NCBI GenBank assembly: GCA_900545925.1
Contig: URAZ01000002.1
Location: forward strand, 1-64,000
Direction of reading: 5' to 3'
From: an uncultured Eubacteriales bacterium
GTDB lineage: Bacteria; Bacillota; Clostridia; Oscillospirales; Oscillospiraceae
DNA: 64,000 nucleotides
The notes under the pieces were generated by a model. The model did no database searches. It saw only the letters and a program-made list of their open reading frames with translations, and was not told the DNA's origin. A program made the position numbers and the translations under genes. This document shows positions 15,647 to 24,221 of the stretch, one piece after another. Position 1 is the first letter of the stretch. Every line of letters begins with the position of its first letter.

Positions 15647-17491
15647 ATGGACAAGCTTGCAGCGCTGCGGCAGTATTTCGGATTTTCCGAATTCCGTGCG
15701 GGCCAGCAGACGCTGATCGACGCCGTTCTTTCCGGACGCGACGCGCTTGGCATTATGCCGACGGGCGGCGGAAAAAGCCTCTGCTATGAACTGCCCGCGC
15801 TGCTGCTGCCGGGGATAACGCTTGTCGTCTCGCCGCTGATCTCGTTGATGAAGGATCAGGTCATGGCGCTGCGGAACGCGGGGATCCCTGCCGGGTGCAT
15901 CAACAGTTCCATGAGTCTGGATGAACTGCGCGAGACGTACCGCGACGCGCACTATGGTGCATATAAGCTGCTCTATGTTGCGCCCGAACGGCTGCTGACC
16001 GACGGCTTCTGCGCGCTTGCGCAGAAGCTCGAAATTCCGCTTGTCGCCGTTGATGAGGCGCACTGCATCTCGCAGTGGGGACAGGATTTCCGGCCCAGCT
16101 ATTTAAAAATCGTGGAATTTCTGCAGCGGCTTCCGCATCGCCCGGCAGTCGCGGCCTTTACTGCAACGGCCACCGCGCAGGTGCGCGCCGATATTATCCG
16201 TATCTTGCAGCTGCACGAGCCGGAAACAGTCGTGACCGGCTTTGACCGGCCCAATCTCCGCTTCGAGGTACTGCGCCCGAAGGATAAACGCGCTGTGCTT
16301 CTGCAGCTGCTTGCTGAACGCCGGGATAAGAGCGGCATCGTCTATTGCGCCACGCGCAAGACGGTCGAGCAGGTCTGCGGACTGCTGCAGGAGGCAGGCT
16401 TTGCCGCCACGCGCTATCATGCAGGGCTGGATGCCGATGAGCGTCGTGAAAATCAGGAGGCGTTCATCTGTGACCGCAGTCCCATCATGGCCGCAACCAA
16501 TGCGTTCGGCATGGGCATCGACAAGTCAAACGTCTCCTATGTTATCCATTACAATATGCCGAAAAGTCTGGAGGCATATTATCAGGAGGCCGGCCGCGCA
16601 GGACGCGACGGCTCGCCTGCCGACTGCATTCTGCTGTATTCCCCCGGCGATGTCACGACGGCAAAATTTTTGATTTTCAATTCATCCGCAGAGAACGAGG
16701 AACTGACCGAAGAAGCGCGTCAAGCAGTGCAGACGCAGGATCTGGCGCGGCTGGAGTCCATGACAGGCTACTGCAAAACGCAGGACTGCCTGCGCGGATA
16801 TCTGCTCGACTATTTCGGTCAGCCGCATGAAAAAACCTGCAGCAACTGCGGGAACTGTCAGGCGGACTATGAGACGCAGGACCTCACGCGCGAGGCGCAG
16901 ATGATTCTGTCCTGCGTTGTACGCGCGCGGAACCGGCTCGGCTACTGTGTGGGAAGCACCATTTTGAGCCAGACGCTGCACGGGGGCCGTGCAGCGCGCG
17001 TGCGGGAGTTGGGACTTGATACGCTGCCGACCTATGGACTGATGTCCACATTGCCGAGCACGCAGATTCGAGAATGGATCGAACTTCTGGAGCGTGCGGG
17101 ATATCTGGAAGCAGACCCTGTCCACGGTGGGATCGATACGACGCCGAAGGCGGCAAGCGTACTGTTTTCCGGAGAACAGGTGCTCACGCGCGTCCGGCGC
17201 GCATCGCACATGGAAGCACGGCCACAGAAAAAGGCAGCTGCACCACGGGCAGACGAACCGCTTCTGGCTGCGCTAAAAGCGCTGCGTTTCCGCATCGCGC
17301 AGGAGCAGGGCGTCCCGGCCTACATTGTCTTTTCAAATGCCACGCTTCTGGATATGGCTGCAAAGCAGCCATGTTCCATGGAGGAATTGATGGACGTATC
17401 CGGTGTCGGCCATGTCAAGGCCGAGCGTTACGGCGCGGCATTTTTGCATGAAATCAGCCGCTATACACATACACACAAGGAGGAATTATAG
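15647..17491 (+). CDS. recQ: ATP-dependent DNA helicase RecQ
   Basis: The 614-residue protein is a full-length RecQ, a 3'-5' helicase in recombination and replication-fork repair. Superfamily 2 motifs are clear: the N-terminal FGFSEFRAGQQTLIDAVL, Walker A GGGKSLCYE (about 43-51), DEAHCISQWGQDFR, the SAT-like TATATA region, and QEAGRAGRDG. Zinc-binding cysteines follow (CSNCGNC with an earlier CKTQDCLRGYLL), then the RQC winged helix. An HRDC domain closes the protein (about 530-605, AYIVFSNATLLDMA). It is first in a cluster with a GNAT gene whose ribosome binding site lies in its last codons. Confidence 0.97.
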   Translation: MDKLAALRQYFGFSEFRAGQQTLIDAVLSGRDALGIMPTGGGKSLCYELPALLLPGITLVVSPLISLMKDQVMALRNAGIPAGCINSSMSLDELRETYRDAHYGAYKLLYVAPERLLTDGFCALAQKLEIPLVAVDEAHCISQWGQDFRPSYLKIVEFLQRLPHRPAVAAFTATATAQVRADIIRILQLHEPETVVTGFDRPNLRFEVLRPKDKRAVLLQLLAERRDKSGIVYCATRKTVEQVCGLLQEAGFAATRYHAGLDADERRENQEAFICDRSPIMAATNAFGMGIDKSNVSYVIHYNMPKSLEAYYQEAGRAGRDGSPADCILLYSPGDVTTAKFLIFNSSAENEELTEEARQAVQTQDLARLESMTGYCKTQDCLRGYLLDYFGQPHEKTCSNCGNCQADYETQDLTREAQMILSCVVRARNRLGYCVGSTILSQTLHGGRAARVRELGLDTLPTYGLMSTLPSTQIREWIELLERAGYLEADPVHGGIDTTPKAASVLFSGEQVLTRVRRASHMEARPQKKAAAPRADEPLLAALKALRFRIAQEQGVPAYIVFSNATLLDMAAKQPCSMEELMDVSGVGHVKAERYGAAFLHEISRYTHTHKEEL

Positions 17492-17492
17492 T

Positions 17493-17975
17493 ATGTATAT
17501 CCGTCGTTTTGCCCCTGCCGACGCAGACGCAGTCGTCCGTGTGTCAGCCCTGGCCACACGCATCACCTCCGGTGCCGTCTATGACGCAGCCTTTGTTGAG
17601 GAAATGGTCGCCAAGCAGGATCGCGCATACTTCTTAACACGCGGCGAGCAGATGCACTTCTACGTTGCCTGCGAGGACGACGGAACCGTGATCGGCTGCG
17701 CTGCCTTTGGCCCGTATCACAAAAACCCGGCTGAGGGCTGCTTTTACTCTGTTTTCGTTCTGCCGGAGAAGCAGCGGCGCGGCGTGGGCCGCGCGCTCAT
17801 TGAGACGATCGAGCACGACCCGATGTTTTTTAGCGCGCCGCGCGTTGTGATCCCAGCCTCCATCAACGCACTGCATTTTTATCAAGGGCTGGGCTACACC
17901 TTCGCTCCCGGCGGCGATCAGCTGGACGAGGAGCAGCTTTACTGTCTGGAAAAATTCCCGCAGCATTCCGCGTAA
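17493..17975 (+). CDS. GNAT family N-acetyltransferase
   Basis: This 160-residue acetyltransferase has the acetyl-CoA site LPEKQRRGVGRALIE (about 90-104) and a C-terminal ALHFYQGLGYTF block. The N-terminal MYIRRFAPADADAVVRV is typical of the fold. The start ATG is two bases after the recQ stop, with AAGGAGGAATTATAGT inside the recQ end, so the two are coupled. Substrate not identifiable. Confidence 0.9.
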   Translation: MYIRRFAPADADAVVRVSALATRITSGAVYDAAFVEEMVAKQDRAYFLTRGEQMHFYVACEDDGTVIGCAAFGPYHKNPAEGCFYSVFVLPEKQRRGVGRALIETIEHDPMFFSAPRVVIPASINALHFYQGLGYTFAPGGDQLDEEQLYCLEKFPQHSA

Positions 17976-17994
17976 TCGTAAAGGAGGAAACGCC

Positions 17995-19239
17995 GTGCGT
18001 TCCGTCAAGGGCATTATCATTGGGTTTCTGCTGATCCTGTTGGGCTTTGCCGCCGCACAGTATAGCCTGGTCGCAGCCGGGATTCTGGCTGCTGGCGGGC
18101 TTGCAGTTGTCGTTGTAAGCGCGCTGCCGAAAAAAATAGAAAAGCAGCCGCAGGAACCACCCGCTGCGCCTGTCAAGCCGGATCTTTCTTCCCCGGAGCA
18201 GCTGCCGGATATTCTGACCGCCCCGCCTGTGCAGCCGGAACCGCCCGCGCCGCCCCAGCCGGAGGCGGAAGCGCTTTATAAAACACTTGCGGAAGCGTAT
18301 ACGCGCATTGAAGGACTTTCCTGCCGGGGGCCTGCATGGATGCTCGAACGCGACATCCGGCTCTGCAAGGCCTTCTGCGCCCGCTGGAACGGCGCGCAGC
18401 AGGAGCCGCAGACGGCAGCACTGCTGCGGGAAAAGGTACGCTTTGTTGATTATTCCGATGAATTTCTTCTGCCGGGTTTCGGCAGACGCGGGAGGATTCC
18501 CGGCCGCCGCGCCTCCGGCGATCTGCTGGAGGATTTGAGCGCCGCCGTTCTGAAGCAGACGGCACGGCAACAGACGGCGCTTGAGGCTGCGCTGCGGGCG
18601 CAGAAGTGGTTTGAAGGTGTGAAAAAGCAAATTCGTCATATTCAGCCAGAGCCTGCGGATGTATCCGCCCCGGCCTCAAGACCGGAATACACGCCGCCGG
18701 ATGCAACGCCGCTCACGCGGAAGACCGCACCGGAGTCGCTGGAAACATTTTATGTTCTCGCATTCAAGACGACGGGAAAAAGCCCCTCGCGTGATGAGAT
18801 CGCGCAGGCCGCGGTTCTGAAATTCCGCCGCTTTGCGCCGGAATCCGTACTGAGCGCATATGTGAAACCGGAAAAGGGACTGACAAAATATGCCCGCGAA
18901 TCAGGCGTGACGGAACGCATGACGCAGGATGCACCGAAGCTTGCACAACTTCTGCCCGCCATTGACGCCTATCTTGACGAACAGGCCCCGCTGGTTCTGT
19001 TCCGCGCGGACGATCTGGCGTTTTTGGCTGCAGCCGGAAGCGAAGCCATCTGCGCGAAGCGCCCGGTCTACGACGTGCGGACGTTGACGGGGTACAGAAC
19101 CGCGTCTCTGGCTGATGCCTGCGGCGCAATGTTCGAGTTTGTCCCCGAACTCGGCAGCGCGGAAGACGAGGCTCTTGCCTGCGGCTTGCTGTTCTGCGGC
19201 CTTGCCGACCGAACCTTGCATCTGACGGCAAAGCGGTAA
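17995..19239 (+). CDS. Membrane-anchored protein with decayed DnaQ-type exonuclease domain
   Basis: The 414-residue protein has two N-terminal membrane segments (about 5-45), a Pro-rich linker (50-90), a helical middle, and a C-terminal region (about 245-410) whose order of blocks follows DEDDh exonucleases: FYVLAFKTTGKSPSRDEIAQ, YVKPEKGLTKYARESGVTERM, LVLFRADDLAFL, DEALACGLLF. The catalytic residues are mostly replaced: the D-x-E of strand 1 is A-x-K, the HN before the second aspartate is FR, and the final histidine is not in place. It is therefore probably not a nuclease. The start is a GTG preceded by AAAGGAGGAAACGCC. It is 19 bases after the GNAT gene, likely one operon with recQ. The family assignment is by pattern only. 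Confidence 0.7.
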   Translation: MRSVKGIIIGFLLILLGFAAAQYSLVAAGILAAGGLAVVVVSALPKKIEKQPQEPPAAPVKPDLSSPEQLPDILTAPPVQPEPPAPPQPEAEALYKTLAEAYTRIEGLSCRGPAWMLERDIRLCKAFCARWNGAQQEPQTAALLREKVRFVDYSDEFLLPGFGRRGRIPGRRASGDLLEDLSAAVLKQTARQQTALEAALRAQKWFEGVKKQIRHIQPEPADVSAPASRPEYTPPDATPLTRKTAPESLETFYVLAFKTTGKSPSRDEIAQAAVLKFRRFAPESVLSAYVKPEKGLTKYARESGVTERMTQDAPKLAQLLPAIDAYLDEQAPLVLFRADDLAFLAAAGSEAICAKRPVYDVRTLTGYRTASLADACGAMFEFVPELGSAEDEALACGLLFCGLADRTLHLTAKR

Positions 19240-19483
19240 TGTTCGTTCCGGCTCCCAGCACCGATACGGTGCGGGAACGGACGCCACTACCCCCCACGAA
19301 ATTGGTCGAATTCCTGCGAATTTTCATAAAAATGCAGTCTTTTTGCAAGCGGCCAGCATTGTCGTCTGTCCGTTTTGATGCAATTTTTGCGGGCTGTTTG
19401 TGGGAGAGATTGAGAGTCTGCTCCTACCGAGACAGTGTGCAAATCGTGCCGCCTTATGAAATTCAGATTCTTCTGATACGCAG

Positions 19484-19515
19484 AAAGGCCCGGACGTCGA
19501 AGCGTCCGGGCCTTT
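19484..19515. terminator. Bidirectional terminator between convergent genes
   Basis: AAAGGCCCGGACG pairs with CGTCCGGGCCTTT (13 bp) around a 6-base loop. The plus-strand tail ends in five T, and a shorter T run flanks the other side. Confidence 0.9.
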
Positions 19516-19518
19516 TTG

Positions 19519-20739
19519 TCAGGTCTGTTCATCGGAAATGGGTGGCTGCATCTCTTCCGGCGGCGCGGGTTCCTCTTCAGAGGGAACGGTTTCGCCGGGA
19601 TCTTCCTCAGCAGGCGGCTCCGGTTCCTCCTCAATGGGCGGCTCCTCCTCCGGAACGGGAGCCGGGCAGGCGGGCATCTGGGGCTGATCCCAGTAATATT
19701 CACCCGTCATATCCTCGTCATAGCGCAGCCGGAGTGTTCCGCCGCCAAGCAGATCGCGCAGAATATCGACGTGGCAGTAGCCGCCGTCAAGCTTCATAAT
19801 GTTCCAGTAATAGCTTTCGCTGCCGCGCATGCCGCTGACGGTCTGGCAGGTAAGTCCCGCCTCGTCGCACAGCAGCTGCCAGCTTTGCGCCATACTCTTG
19901 CTGTCAGCAATGCCCTGACAGAGTGCAGAATAGACCGGTGTGCGGCTGCTCCCCTCCTGATAGGGGAATCGTTCGGCCAAATAGGTGAACAGCAACGCAG
20001 CCTTTTCCGTCTCGCTCGTGCAGTAGCGGACATAAATTTCCGCCGCACGCAGGCTTTCGGTCACGTCCTGCTGCATGCTCCGCAGTTCCAATCTGGAGGC
20101 CGGATAATCGAAAACCAGTTCCACAATACGGTTGCGCGCATCTGCAGGATAGGATGTGGCGGTCAGTTCAGGCTGCGCGGCGTGCTCCTTCAGATGCGCG
20201 TCGCAGTAGTCCTGCACGAGCGCCTCATAATCAGGCTTGCCCGGATAAGTTGCATAGAGCGTCAGATGATCGTCGTAATTTTCCAGTGCCCGGCAGAGCA
20301 GACGGTTCGCCTCCGTCTCACTGCCTACATACTCGATTTCATCAAGCGGCGTACGCACATCGCGGAACGTGATGTCGATTTTGATCTCGTAATAGGCGAC
20401 GATCAGTGTGCAGTCGTGCGTGATATAGTCGATGGCATAGGCGCCGATCGGATCCTCACGCGCGATCTCATAGACGGCGGCAGGAAGATCTTCTTCCACA
20501 TCGCCGGCATACTGATTCGTATGGATCACGCCATGCTCCACGCCGTTCTGCACAAGCGTTCGCAGCGCGTTTTTGAGCGTTTTATAGTCGCGTACTGTCA
20601 GCACATCGCTCTGCGGCTCGGACTTTGCACCCGCGTCATGCGGGGTCACAAGTGTATAGGAGGACGGAACCAGCCTGCTGCACCCGCACAGGGCTGCCAG
20701 CAGCAAAGCAAGCAGGCTTATTATCATCCAGCGTTTCAA
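19519..20739 (-). CDS. Transglutaminase-like lipoprotein
   Basis: This 406-residue lipoprotein (lipobox LCGC, about residues 17-20) ends in a long Pro/Glu tail (about 350-406). Its middle part carries a transglutaminase-like core: VYSALCQGIADSKSMAQ around a possible nucleophile cysteine, CDEAGLTCQTVSG, then YYWNIMKLDGGYCHVDI. In active enzymes the second block reads HAWN; here the histidine is a tyrosine, so catalysis is doubtful. The start is TTG, preceded by AAGGAGGGGCTGC. It lies 18 bases downstream of the YitT gene and is likely cotranscribed with it. Role unknown; the proline-rich tail suggests the cell wall. Confidence 0.78.
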   Translation of the reverse strand: MKRWMIISLLALLLAALCGCSRLVPSSYTLVTPHDAGAKSEPQSDVLTVRDYKTLKNALRTLVQNGVEHGVIHTNQYAGDVEEDLPAAVYEIAREDPIGAYAIDYITHDCTLIVAYYEIKIDITFRDVRTPLDEIEYVGSETEANRLLCRALENYDDHLTLYATYPGKPDYEALVQDYCDAHLKEHAAQPELTATSYPADARNRIVELVFDYPASRLELRSMQQDVTESLRAAEIYVRYCTSETEKAALLFTYLAERFPYQEGSSRTPVYSALCQGIADSKSMAQSWQLLCDEAGLTCQTVSGMRGSESYYWNIMKLDGGYCHVDILRDLLGGGTLRLRYDEDMTGEYYWDQPQMPACPAPVPEEEPPIEEEPEPPAEEDPGETVPSEEEPAPPEEMQPPISDEQT

Positions 20740-20757
20740 AGCAGCCCCTCCTTGGTG

Positions 20758-21624
20758 TTATAATTCCTCGCCCGTGCCGCGGAAGCCCTCGCCCAGAACC
20801 TGATGCGCAGGCAGCAGAATGACAAAAGCGTCGGGGTCGATCTCGCGCACGATGGCCTTGATCTCCGGCAGTTCCTTCTGACGGACGGCAGACATCAGCA
20901 CAGGCCGCGGGCTGCCTGTATAGCTGCCGCTGCCTTCTAGCACGGTCGCGCCGCGGTCGAGCCGGTCGGCAATCTGCTTGGAAACAGCCTGATACTGCTC
21001 TGAGATGATAAGCGCAACGGTCGAATGATCCAGTCCATAGAGCAGCTGGTCCATCACAAACGATGACGCAGCCAGCGGCAGCGCGCTGTAGAGCGTTTTG
21101 GACAGGTCATGGAACACGATGCCGGTCAGCGTGATAATGAACAGGTCGATCGCCAGCATGACCTTGCCGAGACTGGCCGAGCGGAAGCGGCGGCGCAGAA
21201 GCTTGGCCGCAATATCGGAACCGCCCGTCGTTGCGCCGGACAAAAACACAAGGCCGATACCGAGTCCCACAAGAATACCGCCGTAGAGGCTATCGAGCAG
21301 AATCTCCGTCTTAGGTGCGGGAATAACGGAAAACAGATCGATGAAGACAGAACTCAAAAGCATGCCGGCCAGTGAGCCAAACAGGAACTTCCTGCCCAGC
21401 TTCCGCGCGCCGAGGATAAACAGAGGCACGTTCAGGAGCATGGTGATCACGCCGATTTGGCCGAAGCCCAGCAACTCACGCAGAACCATCGCCAAGCCGC
21501 TCATGCCGCCGACGTTCAGACTGTTCGGCTCCAGAAACAGATCGAAGCCAAGCGCAAAAATAGCACAGCCAAGGGTGATCTTCCATCCCATCTGCCAGAT
21601 GGTCTTGAGCGTTTCACGTTTCAA
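20758..21624 (-). CDS. YitT family membrane protein (DUF2179)
   Basis: This 288-residue protein has five to six membrane helices and a cytoplasmic DUF2179 C-terminal domain (about 205-285: STVALIISEQYQAVSKQIAD, GATVLEGSGSYTG). It matches YitT, a Firmicute membrane family of unknown function with the hallmark SGATTGGSDIAAKLL. The start is TTG after GGGAGGACGACGGT. It lies between the topoisomerase subunit A gene and the transglutaminase-like lipoprotein, on the same strand. Confidence 0.92.
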   Translation of the reverse strand: MKRETLKTIWQMGWKITLGCAIFALGFDLFLEPNSLNVGGMSGLAMVLRELLGFGQIGVITMLLNVPLFILGARKLGRKFLFGSLAGMLLSSVFIDLFSVIPAPKTEILLDSLYGGILVGLGIGLVFLSGATTGGSDIAAKLLRRRFRSASLGKVMLAIDLFIITLTGIVFHDLSKTLYSALPLAASSFVMDQLLYGLDHSTVALIISEQYQAVSKQIADRLDRGATVLEGSGSYTGSPRPVLMSAVRQKELPEIKAIVREIDPDAFVILLPAHQVLGEGFRGTGEEL

Positions 21625-21652
21625 ACCGTCGTCCTCCCGTACTTCTTTTCTA

Positions 21653-23890
21653 TCAAATGTCCAGCTTCATCTGTGTTTCACCGGTGTCCTCCTCCCGCAG
21701 GAGCGCTCCAGCGGCGGGCAGCGTCCGGGCCGAATAGCGGCCCACATTGGTGATCGCCGTTTTCTCCAGTTCCATAGCCGATTCGACGACCGCCTTGCGC
21801 TTGAGGCTCATCACGGCGACGCCCTGCGTCGCGCGCGTGGTCTTGGCGGCAAGCTGCGCCGTGGAGAACACGAGCACACGCCCGTCCGTTGCGCGGACAG
21901 CGATCTGCTTTTCCTCCGGCAGATCGATCACGGCCTTGATCGGACTCTTGTCAGAGTATGCTCCTGTCAGCCGCTTGCGGTTGGACTTGGTATCATAGCC
22001 GCTCATGGTAACCTTCGCCGCCTTCCCGTTTTCAAAGACAAAGAGCAGATTTCCCTCGTACTTGCCCGGGAAGATAACCGTCAGGAAGCTTTCCCCTTCG
22101 TCGAAGCCAAGCTTTCCGGGCAGGAAATCTCCAAGCGCGGACGCTTTTCCGTCGGCAAAGTCAGAAATCTTCGTCTTATAAACCTGATATTTGTCGGTAA
22201 AGACCAGCATCTCCTCGCTGTTCTGCGCCGGACGGGTCAGGAGCAGACCGTCGCCCTCTTTGAATTTCTGTTCGCCGGACATGCGCAGTGACTGTGCTGT
22301 GATCTTCTTGAAATAGCCCTCGCGGGAGAGGAAGACAGTAACGGGATAGTCGTTTTCCGGCTCGTCGTCCGGCTCCTGCTGGAGTTCGTGGTCATAGACC
22401 AGCGTGGTCTTGCGCGCTTTGCCATATTTCTGCGCGACCTGCTCCAACTCTTTGCAGATGAGCGCCTGAACCTTCTTCTCAGAGCCAAGCGTCGCTTCGA
22501 GGTCGGCGATCTCCTTTTCAAGAGACTCCGTCTCCTTCAACCGGTTCAGAATGAATTCCTTGTTGATGTTGCGCAGCTTGATCTCCGCAACGTATTCCGC
22601 CTGTACCTGATCGATGCCGAAGCCGATCATGAGGTTCGGAACAACCTCCGCGTCCAGTTCCGTTTCCCGGATGATGCGGATGGCCTTGTCGATATCGAGA
22701 AGAATTTTGCCGAGGCCCTTCAGAAGGTGCAGCTTGTCCTTCTTTTTGTTCATCTGGAAATACAACCGGCGGCGAACGCATTCGGTGCGCCATGCCGTCC
22801 ACTCGGAGAAGATTTCGCGCACGCCCATTACGCGCGGCATACCGGCAATGAGGATGTTGAAGTTGCATCCGAACGCATCCTGCAGCGTCGTCGTTTTGAA
22901 CAGCTTCTGCATCAACTTGTCCGGGTCTGCGCCGCGCTTTAAGTCGATGGTGAGCTTCAGGCCATTCAGGTCCGTTTCATCGCGCATGTCGCTGATCTCA
23001 CGGATTTTATTTGCCTTGATGAGTTCTGCAACCTTATCAAGAATAATCTCCGTGGCCGTCGTGTAGGGGATCTCGTAGATCTCGATCATGTTCCCTTCCT
23101 TGACATAGCGCCATTTCGCCCGCAGGCGGAACGAGCCGCGGCCCGTCTCATAAATCTGCAGCATCTGGGCCGGGTCATAGAGAATTTCTCCGCCCGTCGG
23201 GAAATCCGGGGCCAGGAGCGTATCCAGAAGATCTGCGTCCGGGTTTTTGATGAGCGCGATTGCCGTCCGGCAGACCTCGGCCAGATTGAACGAACAGATA
23301 TTCGACGCCATGCCGACGGCGATGCCCATGTTGGCCGAAACCAGCACGTTCGGAAACGTCGTCGGCAGCAGAACAGGCTCCTGCATGGAGCCGTCATAGT
23401 TGTCCACGAAATCAACAGTATCGGCGTCAATGTCGCGGAACAGTTCGGCGCAGATCGGCTCGAGTTTCGCTTCGGTGTAACGCGAGGCGGCATAGGCCAT
23501 ATCGCGCGAATAGACCTTACCGAAGTTACCCTTGGAGTCGATAAATGGGTGCAGCAGCGTCTCGTTGCCGCGGGCCAGACGAACCATCGTCTCATAGATA
23601 GCCTGATCTCCATGCGGGTTCAGCTTCATCGTCTGGCCAACAATATTGGCGGATTTGGTGCGGGGCTTCGTGAGAAGCCCCATTTCGTACATGGTATACA
23701 GCAGCTTGCGGTGCGACGGCTTGAAGCCGTCGATCTCCGGGATGGCACGCGAGACGATGACCGACATGGCGTAGGGCATGTAGTTGGACTCCAGCGTCTG
23801 ACAGATTGGCTGCTCGAGCACCTCTGCCCGCAGTCCCATTACATTTGGGTCGTCATGCTTTTTGCTTTCCGGTTGTTTTTTCTTTGGCAT
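21653..23890 (-). CDS. parC: Type IIA topoisomerase subunit A (ParC-like)
   Basis: The 745-residue protein has the DNA-cleavage domain of type IIA topoisomerases, with the active tyrosine in AASRYTEAKLEP (about residue 136), then a tower/coiled-coil region and a C-terminal beta-pinwheel. The gyrase box QRRGGKG is absent from the C-terminal domain, so a topoisomerase IV-like decatenase is more likely than gyrase. The quinolone-resistance region reads HGDQAIYE: the serine that binds quinolone is Gln and the usual Asp is Glu. With parE upstream it forms the pair, but a 178-bp repeat lies between them. A separate gyrase would be expected elsewhere in the genome. Confidence 0.88.
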   Translation of the reverse strand: MPKKKQPESKKHDDPNVMGLRAEVLEQPICQTLESNYMPYAMSVIVSRAIPEIDGFKPSHRKLLYTMYEMGLLTKPRTKSANIVGQTMKLNPHGDQAIYETMVRLARGNETLLHPFIDSKGNFGKVYSRDMAYAASRYTEAKLEPICAELFRDIDADTVDFVDNYDGSMQEPVLLPTTFPNVLVSANMGIAVGMASNICSFNLAEVCRTAIALIKNPDADLLDTLLAPDFPTGGEILYDPAQMLQIYETGRGSFRLRAKWRYVKEGNMIEIYEIPYTTATEIILDKVAELIKANKIREISDMRDETDLNGLKLTIDLKRGADPDKLMQKLFKTTTLQDAFGCNFNILIAGMPRVMGVREIFSEWTAWRTECVRRRLYFQMNKKKDKLHLLKGLGKILLDIDKAIRIIRETELDAEVVPNLMIGFGIDQVQAEYVAEIKLRNINKEFILNRLKETESLEKEIADLEATLGSEKKVQALICKELEQVAQKYGKARKTTLVYDHELQQEPDDEPENDYPVTVFLSREGYFKKITAQSLRMSGEQKFKEGDGLLLTRPAQNSEEMLVFTDKYQVYKTKISDFADGKASALGDFLPGKLGFDEGESFLTVIFPGKYEGNLLFVFENGKAAKVTMSGYDTKSNRKRLTGAYSDKSPIKAVIDLPEEKQIAVRATDGRVLVFSTAQLAAKTTRATQGVAVMSLKRKAVVESAMELEKTAITNVGRYSARTLPAAGALLREEDTGETQMKLDI

Positions 23891-23917
23891 AGTTGATCGT
23901 TCCTTATCGTTCGTTCC

Positions 23918-23958
23918 TCAAAGCCTTCCCCTAGGGGGCAGGTGGCCCGAAGGGCCTT
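23918..23958. repeat. Fragment of repeat family 2
   Basis: AAAGCCTTCCCCTAGGGGG followed by AGGTGGC resembles one end of the family 2 elements (7025-7188 and 36385-36538), truncated. It abuts the family 1 element. Confidence 0.45.
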
Positions 23959-23959
23959 T

Positions 23960-24137
23960 GTAGGGGCCGATGCCCACATCAGCCTGCCGGGAAGTTGCAA
24001 ATCTACCGAAAAATACCGCAAAGCGGTGTATTCTTCCGTTTTTATGACTCTGTCGGCCTAAAAATATTGCGGATTCGCCGCAGATTCCCGTAAAAACAAT
24101 GCAATCTGCGCGGGCCGATGTGGGCATCGGCCCCTAC
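23960..24137. repeat. MITE-like element, family 1 (copy 2) between parE and parC
   Basis: The 178-bp element has perfect 21-bp terminal inverted repeats: it begins GTAGGGGCCGATGCCCACAT (23960-23979 and one more base) and ends GATGTGGGCATCGGCCCCTA C (24117-24137). Its right half matches the minus strand of 6865-6969 over most of its length (ACTCTGTCGGCC, GCGGATTCGCCGCAG). It lies in a 331-base gap within the parE-parC unit, which has no gene. Confidence 0.88.
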
Positions 24138-24221
24138 ATGGTGCTGCGCAGATTCGCCCCTGCCCATCAGGTGGAGCAGAGCCACGTCCCTACCGAGACC
24201 GTGCGTATTTTGGGATGCACC

